Shown: positions 15,400-23,152 of the stretch, piece after piece
Layout: every line of letters begins with the position of its first letter
How positions within the stretch are numbered: position 1 is the stretch's first letter
Source of the DNA: Marinifilum breve
GTDB taxonomy: Bacteria > Bacteroidota > Bacteroidia > Bacteroidales > Marinifilaceae
Direction of reading: 5' to 3'
Assembly (NCBI RefSeq): GCF_003202155.1
Contig: NZ_QFLI01000007.1
Location: 1 to 64,000 of the forward strand
Length of the DNA: 64,000 nucleotides
The notes under the pieces: model-generated
What the model saw: the letters and a program-made list of their open reading frames with translations, nothing else
Told to the model about the DNA's origin: nothing
Databases searched by the model: none
Made by a program: the position numbers and the translations under genes

Positions 15400-15966
15400 A
15401 TGAGCTCATTGTACCAAAACATTCACCAGGATTTAATTGAGCTTTGCGGAAAGAACGACCCCAAAGCACAATTTAAGATTTATAAATTATACTATAAGGC
15501 AATGTATAATTCGTCTTTGCGAATCGTAAAAGACGAATCGGAAGCCGAAGATATTATGCAGGAAGCGTTTTTATCAGCTTTTAAAAATATCAAAAAGTAT
15601 AAAGGTGAAGTTAGCTTTGGTGCCTGGTTAAAACGAATCGTAATTAATCGTTCTTTGGATAGCTTAAAAAAGAGAAAGCTTGAACTTTTCCCATTGGAAG
15701 ATGAGTTATACAAGCTAAAAGAAGAGGAAAGCAGTTATGAAATTGAGGATACCAAAGAGCAAATTGATATCATTAAAAAAGGGATAAACCTGCTACCAAC
15801 AGGTTACCGTATTATATTGAATTTGTACTTATTGGAAGGATATGATCATGAAGAGATCGCAAAAGTTATGAATGTAAATGCTTCAACTTCAAGATCACAA
15901 TTTTTGAGAGCCAAAAAGAAACTGATTCAAATATTAGAAAAAGAGAAAACCAAAAAATTGCTGTAA
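15400..15966 (+). CDS. ECF-type RNA polymerase sigma factor
   Basis: A 188-residue sigma-70 family protein. Region 2 (about 25-95) contains VKDESEAEDIMQEAFLSAFKNI, and region 4 (about 130-185) ends in the helix-turn-helix YDHEEIAKVMNVNASTSRSQ. It heads a three-gene run with a single-span membrane partner (16070) and an exported protein (16673), the usual sigma/anti-sigma/target layout in Bacteroidota. It probably directs its own operon when released from the membrane partner. Confidence 0.9.
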   Translation: MSSLYQNIHQDLIELCGKNDPKAQFKIYKLYYKAMYNSSLRIVKDESEAEDIMQEAFLSAFKNIKKYKGEVSFGAWLKRIVINRSLDSLKKRKLELFPLEDELYKLKEEESSYEIEDTKEQIDIIKKGINLLPTGYRIILNLYLLEGYDHEEIAKVMNVNASTSRSQFLRAKKKLIQILEKEKTKKLL

Positions 15967-16069
15967 ACCGTTCTCTTATTGCCGTTAATACCAAATGACT
16001 ACACCACCATGAAGTATTAACATAGAAAAAAGAAGGTTACGTACAACAATTCGAATAAAACTTGTATGT

Positions 16070-16618
16070 ATGAAAGAATTGGAAAAAGTACTTAGGGAAC
16101 ACAGGGAAGCATTCGATGATCATGATCCTGGGAGCGATCATTTTGAAAACTTTCTTGGAAAATTGAACGATGAACAAAAAAAGAAATCTCTATTTGGGAT
16201 GTCAAGACTTTTAAAAGTGGCAACAATAGCTATTTTTGTGGTCATTTCAGGGATTACTGGATATCAGATTCGTAAAATGCAATCTCCTGTAGAATTAGGA
16301 CTAGGAGCAATATCTCCGGAATATCAGGAAGTTGAATTGTTTTACACATCGAATATCGACAGCCAGTTGAGGATGATTGAGCGAATGGGAAGCTTTGATA
16401 ACAAGGAGCATCAAAACATTTTATCAGAAGAACTGAAAGAAATGGATAAACGCTACAATCAACTGAAACAAGAATTGAAATTGCATCCTGATGATGACAG
16501 AGTGATTCAGGCTATGATTGAATATTACCAGGTAAAAACCAATATTTTAAACAGAATTATTGAGCAATTGTACCAGGTAAGAAAGCAAACAAAAACAAAT
16601 CTGAATGTCTCGGCATAA
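16070..16618 (+). CDS. Putative membrane anti-sigma factor
   Basis: A 182-residue protein with a 45-residue cytoplasmic N-terminus, one membrane helix (about 48-66, LLKVATIAIFVVISGITGYQ) and a helical extracytoplasmic part rich in Glu, Lys and Gln. It lies 103 bp after the ECF sigma gene and 54 bp before the exported protein gene. The role is inferred from topology and position; I see no zinc-binding anti-sigma motif. Confidence 0.7.
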   Translation: MKELEKVLREHREAFDDHDPGSDHFENFLGKLNDEQKKKSLFGMSRLLKVATIAIFVVISGITGYQIRKMQSPVELGLGAISPEYQEVELFYTSNIDSQLRMIERMGSFDNKEHQNILSEELKEMDKRYNQLKQELKLHPDDDRVIQAMIEYYQVKTNILNRIIEQLYQVRKQTKTNLNVSA

Positions 16619-16672
16619 TTCAGAAAACAACCACTAATAACAAGAATTTAAAAGCATAAAAATAGAACAACG

Positions 16673-17734
16673 ATGAAAGCATTTAAATTTAAATTTTCGG
16701 CTATCCTACTGATTTTAGTTATGGGATTTGGATTCAACTCCTTTGCTACGGATGAATACGAGAAAGAAATTATCGAAGTATTCTCGGCCAAGCAAGGAAC
16801 TGAATTAAATATTAGCAACAAATATGGTGATGTTGACATCCATAATTGGGAGAAAGATTCTGTTTCGGTAAAGGTTTTAATTACCATTGAAACTACCAGT
16901 GAGGAAAAGGCAAAGTTACTTTTCACCAATATCGATATCAATATGGATAAAATTGGTGATGTAATTAAAGCAGAAACCAGAATGTCGACAAAGTTTAAAA
17001 CTGGTAAGAAATTCAGTATCGATTATGAAATTTTTATGCCAGAATACATTAAACTAGATGTAGTCAATAAATTTGGAAATATCTTTATTCAATCGCTTAA
17101 AGAAAAAGCTAACATTAACCTAAGCTATGGAAATCTAAAAGCAGAAAAGCTTCTATATCCAGAAGAAAAACCTGTAAGTACTATTAACCTAGCTTATGCA
17201 AAAGCGACCATTGAAGAGTGCAACAGAACCAAACTTACATTAAAGTATTCGAAAATGAATATTGGAACAAGTAAGACACTAATTGTTGTAAGTCGTTATT
17301 CTAAACTGCACTTGGATAATAATGAAACTGTTTTTGCAGATTCAAAATATGATGCATTCAACATTGTGAATACAGATATATTTAGAGTTAATATGGGACA
17401 ATATTCAGATTTTAGAATTGAAAATGTGAATAAAGCATTGGAATTGACTCTTAAATATGGTAATTGTAAAATCGATAATGTTTCCAAAGATTTTGAAAGC
17501 ATTAAAGTGGATAACCAATATGTAGCAAGTAGAATTGCAATTGAAGCAGGTGCTTCGTATTCACTTGAAGCTGAAACCAAATACTGCGGTATCAACTATC
17601 CTGACAATGCCGAAGTAATTCAAAAGATCGTTGACAATTCGGAAACCTACTTAAAAGTAATCGTAGGAAACTCAACCGATCCTAAAGGAAAAGTAAAAAT
17701 TAACAGCCAGTATGGAAATGTTAGTTTAAGATAA
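16673..17734 (+). CDS. Exported DUF4097-like beta-helix protein
   Basis: A 353-residue protein with a signal peptide ending near FNSFA. Repeating short beta-strands with recurrent NKYGDV, NKFGNI, LSYGNL, LKYGNC and SQYGNV motifs suggest a right-handed beta-helix or the DUF4097 adhesin-like fold. It is the last gene of the sigma-factor operon and is followed by a strong terminator, so it is the likely regulated output or signal partner at the cell surface. Molecular function is unknown. Confidence 0.75.
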   Translation: MKAFKFKFSAILLILVMGFGFNSFATDEYEKEIIEVFSAKQGTELNISNKYGDVDIHNWEKDSVSVKVLITIETTSEEKAKLLFTNIDINMDKIGDVIKAETRMSTKFKTGKKFSIDYEIFMPEYIKLDVVNKFGNIFIQSLKEKANINLSYGNLKAEKLLYPEEKPVSTINLAYAKATIEECNRTKLTLKYSKMNIGTSKTLIVVSRYSKLHLDNNETVFADSKYDAFNIVNTDIFRVNMGQYSDFRIENVNKALELTLKYGNCKIDNVSKDFESIKVDNQYVASRIAIEAGASYSLEAETKYCGINYPDNAEVIQKIVDNSETYLKVIVGNSTDPKGKVKINSQYGNVSLR

Positions 17735-17751
17735 TAAAATACAATTCGAAG

Positions 17752-17788
17752 AAGCCTCTTTTTCTTATGAGAAAGAGGCTTTTTTTGT
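17752..17788 (+). terminator. Rho-independent terminator
   Basis: AAGCCTCTTT pairs with AAAGAGGCTT, then T6. It closes the sigma-factor operon. Confidence 0.9.
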
Positions 17789-17885
17789 ATAAAATTATAT
17801 TTTACGTGACATTTTTAAGCTAGGAATCGTCTCTATTCCTTCATATTATTGTAATTTTATGGCCTAAACAATAACAAACCTAAAA

Positions 17886-19658
17886 ATGACTATTGCCGAA
17901 AGAGTAAACGCATTGCGTTTTCTAATGAATGAAAAAGAAATTAACGCTTACATCATTACCAGCTCAGATCCACATATGAGCGAGTATGTTCCTTACCGAT
18001 GGACTAGCCGCCAATGGATTTCAGGATTTACCGGATCGGCAGGAACTGTAGTTATCACCGAAAATAAAGCTGGTCTTTGGACCGATTCCAGATATTTTTT
18101 ACAAGCCGAAAAAGAGTTGATTGACAGTGGAATTGAGCTATTCAAAATGGGAACAGAGAATACTCCTACTCCATATCAGTGGTTAAGCTCAGAACTGGAT
18201 ACAGATGCAAATGTTGGATTTGATGGAACTTGCTTTTCAGTTGCCGAAACACGCAATTTAAAAAATAGCTTAGGCGACTTAGGCATTCATATTGTTGAAG
18301 AATTTGATTTAATCGATGAAATTTGGGAAGATCGCCCAGCACTGCCTAATGGAGAAATCTTCGATCATGATTTAAAGTATTCTGGTAAAACCAGATATGC
18401 CAAGCTAACAAAGCTTCGGAAGAAAATGGCTGAATTGGATTGCAACTATCATTTTGTTGGGAGTATGGATGATGTTGCGTGGATTTTCAATTTACGTGGA
18501 AGCGATGTTGATTACAATCCGCTGGCATTGGCATATGCTCTTATTGAAAAAGAAAAGGCTACTATTTACTTAAACGAAGATAAAGTTCCGGAAAGTTTAG
18601 TTAAAGATTTGCTGGAAGATGAAATTGAAATAGCTGGTTACAATAGCGTTTTTAATGATTTAGAAGAAATACCAGGATCTGCCAATGTTCTTTTGGATAT
18701 TAACAGAACAAACCTAAGAATCTTCAATTCCATTTCAGCAAACATCATTGAAAGAGAAAACCCAACCCAACTTTTTAAAAGTACTAAAAATGATGTAGAA
18801 ATTGAAGGTATGAAGAATGCCATGAAAAAAGATGGTATAGCCTTAACCCATTTCTACTATTGGTTGGAAGAAAATCTTGGTAATACAAAAGTTACCGAAT
18901 TCACGGTAATGGAAAAATTAAAGGAGTTACGCTCTCAACAAGAAGGTTTTGTAGGTGAAAGTTTTGGAACCATTTGTGGCTATAAAGCTCATGGAGCACA
19001 ACCACATTATCACACAACCGAAGAAAGTAATGTTGAGATTGAAAAAGAAAGCATTCTTTTAATTGATTCTGGAGCTCAATATCTTGATGGAACAACGGAT
19101 ATTACCAGAACTATTCCTCTTGGAGATTTAAGCGAAGAACAAAAGATAGATTATACCTTGGTGTTAAAAGGTATGATGCAATTGTCAATGGCAGTTTTCC
19201 CTGTAGGAACACGTGGTTGCAACATTGATGCTTTGGCACGAATGGATTTGTGGAAAAACCTGCGCAATTATGGTCATGGAACAGGTCATGGAGTTGGTTG
19301 TTTTATGAATGTGCACGAAGGTCCTCAAAGCATTCGACAGGAACTGAAAGATCAAGCTATTCTTAAAGGAATGATTACATCAAACGAACCTGCATTGTAC
19401 CGAGATGGGAAATATGGAATTCGTCACGAAAACCTAATTCTTTGTAAAGATGCTGGATCATCGGAATTTGGTGATTATTTGGAGTTTGAAACCATCACAC
19501 TTTGTCATTTCGAGACCAAAGGCATCATTGTAGAATTACTAACACAAGAAGAAAGATACTGGCTGAACAATTATCATCAAAAAGTATACGATATCCTTTC
19601 TCTGGAATTGGATGAGAAACACAAAGCCTGGTTAAGAGAAAAAACACAAGCTATATAA
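17886..19658 (+). CDS. pepP: Xaa-Pro aminopeptidase (aminopeptidase P family, M24B)
   Basis: A 590-residue cytoplasmic metallopeptidase that removes N-terminal residues before proline. It has two creatinase-like N-terminal domains (about 5-300) and a C-terminal pita-bread domain (about 310-530). The metal ligands are visible: Asp in LIDSGAQYLDGTTDITRT, His in GHGTGHGVGC, Glu in SNEPALYRDG and Glu in YLEFETIT. Length and the C-terminal M24_C extension match the long bacterial and eukaryotic forms. It is transcribed alone, with a terminator shared with the convergent yjbQ gene. Confidence 0.93.
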   Translation: MTIAERVNALRFLMNEKEINAYIITSSDPHMSEYVPYRWTSRQWISGFTGSAGTVVITENKAGLWTDSRYFLQAEKELIDSGIELFKMGTENTPTPYQWLSSELDTDANVGFDGTCFSVAETRNLKNSLGDLGIHIVEEFDLIDEIWEDRPALPNGEIFDHDLKYSGKTRYAKLTKLRKKMAELDCNYHFVGSMDDVAWIFNLRGSDVDYNPLALAYALIEKEKATIYLNEDKVPESLVKDLLEDEIEIAGYNSVFNDLEEIPGSANVLLDINRTNLRIFNSISANIIERENPTQLFKSTKNDVEIEGMKNAMKKDGIALTHFYYWLEENLGNTKVTEFTVMEKLKELRSQQEGFVGESFGTICGYKAHGAQPHYHTTEESNVEIEKESILLIDSGAQYLDGTTDITRTIPLGDLSEEQKIDYTLVLKGMMQLSMAVFPVGTRGCNIDALARMDLWKNLRNYGHGTGHGVGCFMNVHEGPQSIRQELKDQAILKGMITSNEPALYRDGKYGIRHENLILCKDAGSSEFGDYLEFETITLCHFETKGIIVELLTQEERYWLNNYHQKVYDILSLELDEKHKAWLREKTQAI

Positions 19659-19663
19659 AGAAG

Positions 19664-19690
19664 AAACGCCTCGAAATGAGGCGTTTTTTT
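19664..19690. terminator. Bidirectional terminator between pepP and yjbQ
   Basis: AAACGCCTC pairs with GAGGCGTTT around GAAAT. T-runs on both strands serve both convergent genes. Confidence 0.9.
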
Positions 19691-20100
19691 TATGAATATA
19701 TCGTAACAACAATTTTACGTCGTCCTCCTCTATTTCTAAATTCACACAAATAAATTCCCTGCCAAATTCCCATATTTAATTGGTGATTTGTAATGGGAAT
19801 TGTTAATTCCGTTCCCATCATTGAAGCTTTTACATGTGCAGGCATATCATCAGAACCTTCGAAAACATGAGTATAATATGGTTCATTTTCTGGCACCAAA
19901 TGATTCATGATTGACTCAAAATCATCACGAACCGATGGATCTGCATTCTCATTAATGGTCAATGCTGCAGATGTATGTTTGATAAACAAGTGCATCATTC
20001 CAGTTTCTGGTAAATCAGGTAAATTTCTTCTTATTTCTGAGTCAATTAAGTGGTATCCTCTCGAATAAGCAGGTAAAGTGATTTCTGTCTGTTGAATCAT
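19690..20100 (-). CDS. yjbQ: YjbQ-family protein (UPF0047)
   Basis: A 136-residue protein matching the YjbQ/UPF0047 family along its full length, with the conserved HLFIKHTSAALTINENADP, the aspartate pair VRDDFE and the C-terminal GIWQGIYLCEFR. E. coli YjbQ has weak thiamine-phosphate synthase activity; its main role is unclear. Its stop codon overlaps the T-run of the shared terminator. It is not part of a thiamine operon here. Confidence 0.93.
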   Translation of the reverse strand: MIQQTEITLPAYSRGYHLIDSEIRRNLPDLPETGMMHLFIKHTSAALTINENADPSVRDDFESIMNHLVPENEPYYTHVFEGSDDMPAHVKASMMGTELTIPITNHQLNMGIWQGIYLCEFRNRGGRRKIVVTIYS

Positions 20101-20255
20101 TATTGGTTTATATTTTCTTCAAAAATTAATATGCATGCTAAATTAGAAATTCGTGTAAGGAATAGCAAGTATTCAACTATCGGCTTCAAGCATGAAACAA
20201 AAACTTAGAAGCATTTAATTTCCAATAGCGGTCTATTGATCAAGGTCAAAAGAAA

Positions 20256-20312
20256 TTCCCGGCTTTGAATTCTGCTTCGATGGCAATCATGCAAAATATT
20301 CAAAACCGGGAA
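20256..20312. terminator. Long-stem hairpin downstream of the 146-residue gene
   Basis: TTCCCGG.TTTGAAT pairs with ATTCAAA.CCGGGAA, 14 bp plus one opposed mismatch, with a 27-nt loop. Read on the minus strand it is followed by TTTCTTTT, so it can terminate transcripts of the gene at 20352-20792. The stem is longer than a usual terminator. Confidence 0.5.
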
Positions 20313-20351
20313 CCGCCTTACTTACCTATTGATATGCTAATCTACTATATC

Positions 20352-20792
20352 TTAATGTCTGATCCTTGCTTTAATCTTTACAGGATCGGAACTAAATATC
20401 TCTTTAACACGAGCAATCATTTGATTCTCGGTCATATTATCTTCCGATTCAATTTTTCTCACTCTATCATTAAGATTGGTATGCTTATTAATATGCTTTG
20501 CTAGATGCACTTTTGTTTCGGCTGGTCCAAACAAGTATATCTCCTCTGCATCCTCCAGTTTATCGCTAATACTTTCAAAATATTGCTTGAACTGATGTCT
20601 GCGTCGGTGAGTCATTCGCTTTGCTGGATTAATAAACTGATTCCCCATTCGGGAATAAGCCTTTGTTTCTCCTTTAAAACGTACTCTTGTTTCAACTTCC
20701 GATTCAATTGTTTCTACCTGGCTATTGCCATTTTCAAGTGTAATAATGTAGGCTTTTTCGGTATCTAACCAAACTCCAATGTTTTTTTTCAT
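20352..20792 (-). CDS. Small eRF1-domain-3-like (translational machinery type) protein
   Basis: A 146-residue cytoplasmic protein with an RNase-H/eRF1-like outline: IGVWLDTEKAYIITL at the start, a basic HRRRHQFKQYF segment, then AEEIYLFGPAETKVHLAKHI and a C-terminal helix. Short proteins of this form are sometimes annotated as translational machinery or host attachment-like; the assignment is from pattern memory and experimental function is lacking. It is flanked by a hairpin downstream and a 460-bp gene-free stretch upstream. Confidence 0.65.
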   Translation of the reverse strand: MKKNIGVWLDTEKAYIITLENGNSQVETIESEVETRVRFKGETKAYSRMGNQFINPAKRMTHRRRHQFKQYFESISDKLEDAEEIYLFGPAETKVHLAKHINKHTNLNDRVRKIESEDNMTENQMIARVKEIFSSDPVKIKARIRH

Positions 20793-21253
20793 CTTCGCCT
20801 CCTTTTATATGAATAGATTCTAAAAAATAAATTGAACTGCTTAATTCTTTTCAGGACTTAGAGAAGGTTTACTCCGATCGGTTTCCAGAAAAACATCTAT
20901 AATAATATGGAACATTACAAAGGTCATAAAATATTGATTTTACATACATTAGAAGTCCAATCGGATCTATTTAAAATTACGAATAAATCACAGTCATGTC
21001 AAGCAAGTTAGTAAAAAACAAAGCTTATTCAGACAAAATAAATGTGATGAAAATAAAAATGTTTGAAACTCAATTTCAAAGAAGAAATTGGCGAATCAGA
21101 ATTACTTTTATCTTGTTAAATCATCCAAAATCAAATGGATGAGCACAAAAAAAAGAGATCCATTAAATGAATCTCTTTGTAAGTTTAACACATTGCACTT
21201 TATCAAAGATATGTGCTATGTAAATAAAATATATTATCAATAAATCTGTTAAT
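20793..21253. other. 461-bp intergenic stretch
   Basis: It is AT-rich without a credible frame. It holds the promoter side of the 146-residue gene, whose exact elements I cannot pick out, and a minus-strand terminator at 21152-21178. Otherwise I see nothing in it. Confidence 0.6.
21152..21178 (-). terminator. Minus-strand terminator
   Basis: AAAGAGAT.CATT pairs with AATG.ATCTCTTT; on the minus strand eight T follow. It serves the gene at 21254-21679. Confidence 0.85.
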
Positions 21254-21679
21254 TTATGATACAATCTGAAAGCGTTCCTGTACAAAAACAAAGCAAGCAT
21301 CGTCAATTGCATTGCAAACCGCATTGTAAGCTTGTAGTTTTACCTTCTCCTCTCCCTCAATTGTAACGGGATTTGGTACATCAAAAACTTTCACTTCAGG
21401 ATTTCCCTTTAACTCAGGTATACTACTCGAAAACTCTTTATCAAAACACAATACATAGTCAAAACTATCCTCTTTTAAATCGCTCAAAGCTTTCGATTTG
21501 TATTCTGGAATGTCCATAACAGCTTCGGCCATCGCTTTCTGTGCCAAAACACTAATTACTCCCTTCTCTAATCCGGCACTCCAAACTTTTAGATGTTTTT
21601 TACCATAGTAATTCAGCCATTTTTCGGCCATTTGTGAACGCGCTTCGTTCTTCTCGCTTATTACTAAAACTTTCTTCAC
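21254..21679 (-). CDS. LMW-phosphatase/ArsC-fold protein lacking the catalytic Cys
   Basis: A 141-residue protein with the fold of low-molecular-weight protein tyrosine phosphatases and thioredoxin-type arsenate reductases. The N-terminal P-loop reads VLVISEKNEARSQMAE, where active members have VCxxNxxRS; the nucleophilic Cys is Ser here, while Arg and Ser of the loop remain. A later DVPNP segment sits where ArsC has DVPDP. It is probably a phosphate-binding pseudoenzyme or regulator. An exact -7 element TACTTTTG lies 27 bp upstream of the start (21706-21713, minus strand). Confidence 0.8.
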   Translation of the reverse strand: MKKVLVISEKNEARSQMAEKWLNYYGKKHLKVWSAGLEKGVISVLAQKAMAEAVMDIPEYKSKALSDLKEDSFDYVLCFDKEFSSSIPELKGNPEVKVFDVPNPVTIEGEEKVKLQAYNAVCNAIDDACFVFVQERFQIVS

Positions 21680-21742
21680 AGGTTTCTATTTTTTGTCAAT
21701 CAGAGCAAAAGTAAAAATTATTCAGTCAATTTTTTGAATCAT

Positions 21743-22972
21743 TTAGGCTTTTACTTTCTCAGCCAAATCTTCAACTCGTTTGAAAACTCTCATGAAGTTT
21801 CCACCCCAAATTTTATGAATATCCTCTTTAGAATAACCTCTCTTTAGCAACTCTGTCGTAATATTCATCATCTGGCTTACATCGGCACAATCTTTCAAAC
21901 CGCCGCCGCCATCAAAATCTGTTCCTATGCCAACGTAATCAATTCCAATTATTTTTACAATGTGATCAATATGATCTACCGCATCAGCAACTGTTGGTTT
22001 TTTCTTAGGATAATCTATTTGCAATTGTCTCCATTCTGCCCAAATTTTCTGTTCCTCTTCCTTGGTAATTTTTCCCAATTTTCGATAACGCTCACGCAAT
22101 TCCATTTCTTTCTTGTAGCGTTCACTATTTTTATCAGGAGCTTTTACGTAATCATCCAATATGCACATTTGAATCACTCCTCCATTTTTAGCTAAAGTCT
22201 TCAGCATATCATCCGTTAAATTCCTTGGGTTATCACAAATTGCTCTTGCACAAGAATGTGATGCTATAACCGGACTTTTTGATAGTTTAATCACATCATA
22301 AAATGAGCTATCAGAAATATGAGAAACGTCAATTAATATTCCCAATCGATTCATTTCCTTCACTACCTCTTCACCAAACTCGCTTAATCCATCAAATTCT
22401 GCACCATGCTTATCTGTTGAAGAATCGCAAATATCATTATTCGATGTGTGACACAGTGTAATGTAACGTACTCCCTTCTTGAAATATCTTTCTACTTCCG
22501 ATAGTTCAGTTCCAATTGGAAAGCCATTTTCCAAGCCAATATATATTGCTCTTTTGCCTTCTTTTTCCAAGCGATATCCATCAGCTACATTTAAGGCCAC
22601 CTCCGCCATTTCCGGATATTTATCACATGCTGCATAAATCGAATCAATCAATTCATCTGCCTTTTCTCTGGCAAACAGAATGTTTTCAGCGGTTCTTTCT
22701 CGTTGCGATGTAAAAGCGGCAAAAAAGATTCCATCTAAACCACCTTCCTTCATTCTTGGAAAATCAACACAACTTCCACCTCTTTTGTAGGCATGATATT
22801 CACTAATATTAAAATCCTTATTCAACAAATGATATGGAGTATCAACATGGGTATCTATTGTGAAAGCATGATTGTGAATATCTACAGCTTTTTCTTCTTG
22901 GGTCTTACAAGAATTAAAACTAAAAAGCATAATCACACTTACCATCAAAAGCATATTACTTTTAACAAACAT
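21743..22972 (-). CDS. Membrane dipeptidase-type lipoprotein (peptidase family M19)
   Basis: A 409-residue protein with a lipoprotein signal (lipobox FNSC near residue 22). The M19 fold follows with visible zinc ligands: HVD in TIDTHVDTP, Glu in GLENG, His in VSHISD, His in ASHSCARAI and Asp in GIGTDFDG. M19 enzymes cleave dipeptides, including some D-amino-acid ones. Lipidation places it in the periplasm or at the surface. It lies 63 bp upstream of the Cys-less phosphatase gene on the same strand and may be cotranscribed, but that gene has its own promoter-like word. Confidence 0.9.
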   Translation of the reverse strand: MFVKSNMLLMVSVIMLFSFNSCKTQEEKAVDIHNHAFTIDTHVDTPYHLLNKDFNISEYHAYKRGGSCVDFPRMKEGGLDGIFFAAFTSQRERTAENILFAREKADELIDSIYAACDKYPEMAEVALNVADGYRLEKEGKRAIYIGLENGFPIGTELSEVERYFKKGVRYITLCHTSNNDICDSSTDKHGAEFDGLSEFGEEVVKEMNRLGILIDVSHISDSSFYDVIKLSKSPVIASHSCARAICDNPRNLTDDMLKTLAKNGGVIQMCILDDYVKAPDKNSERYKKEMELRERYRKLGKITKEEEQKIWAEWRQLQIDYPKKKPTVADAVDHIDHIVKIIGIDYVGIGTDFDGGGGLKDCADVSQMMNITTELLKRGYSKEDIHKIWGGNFMRVFKRVEDLAEKVKA

Positions 22973-23152
22973 GATTTTCGAAGTTTAAAGGTTAGTAAAA
23001 TGTAAAGATAAGATACTTACTTAAAACAGTAAGTTATTGAAGTGTTAATTGGCTGATTAAATTTTTATGCAAAGTTTCTTATTTCTGTCTTTCCTTTGTA
23101 TATTGGAACTTCTGATTCATTTGGAACCTAAATCTTGTTAAACGAAAAACTC

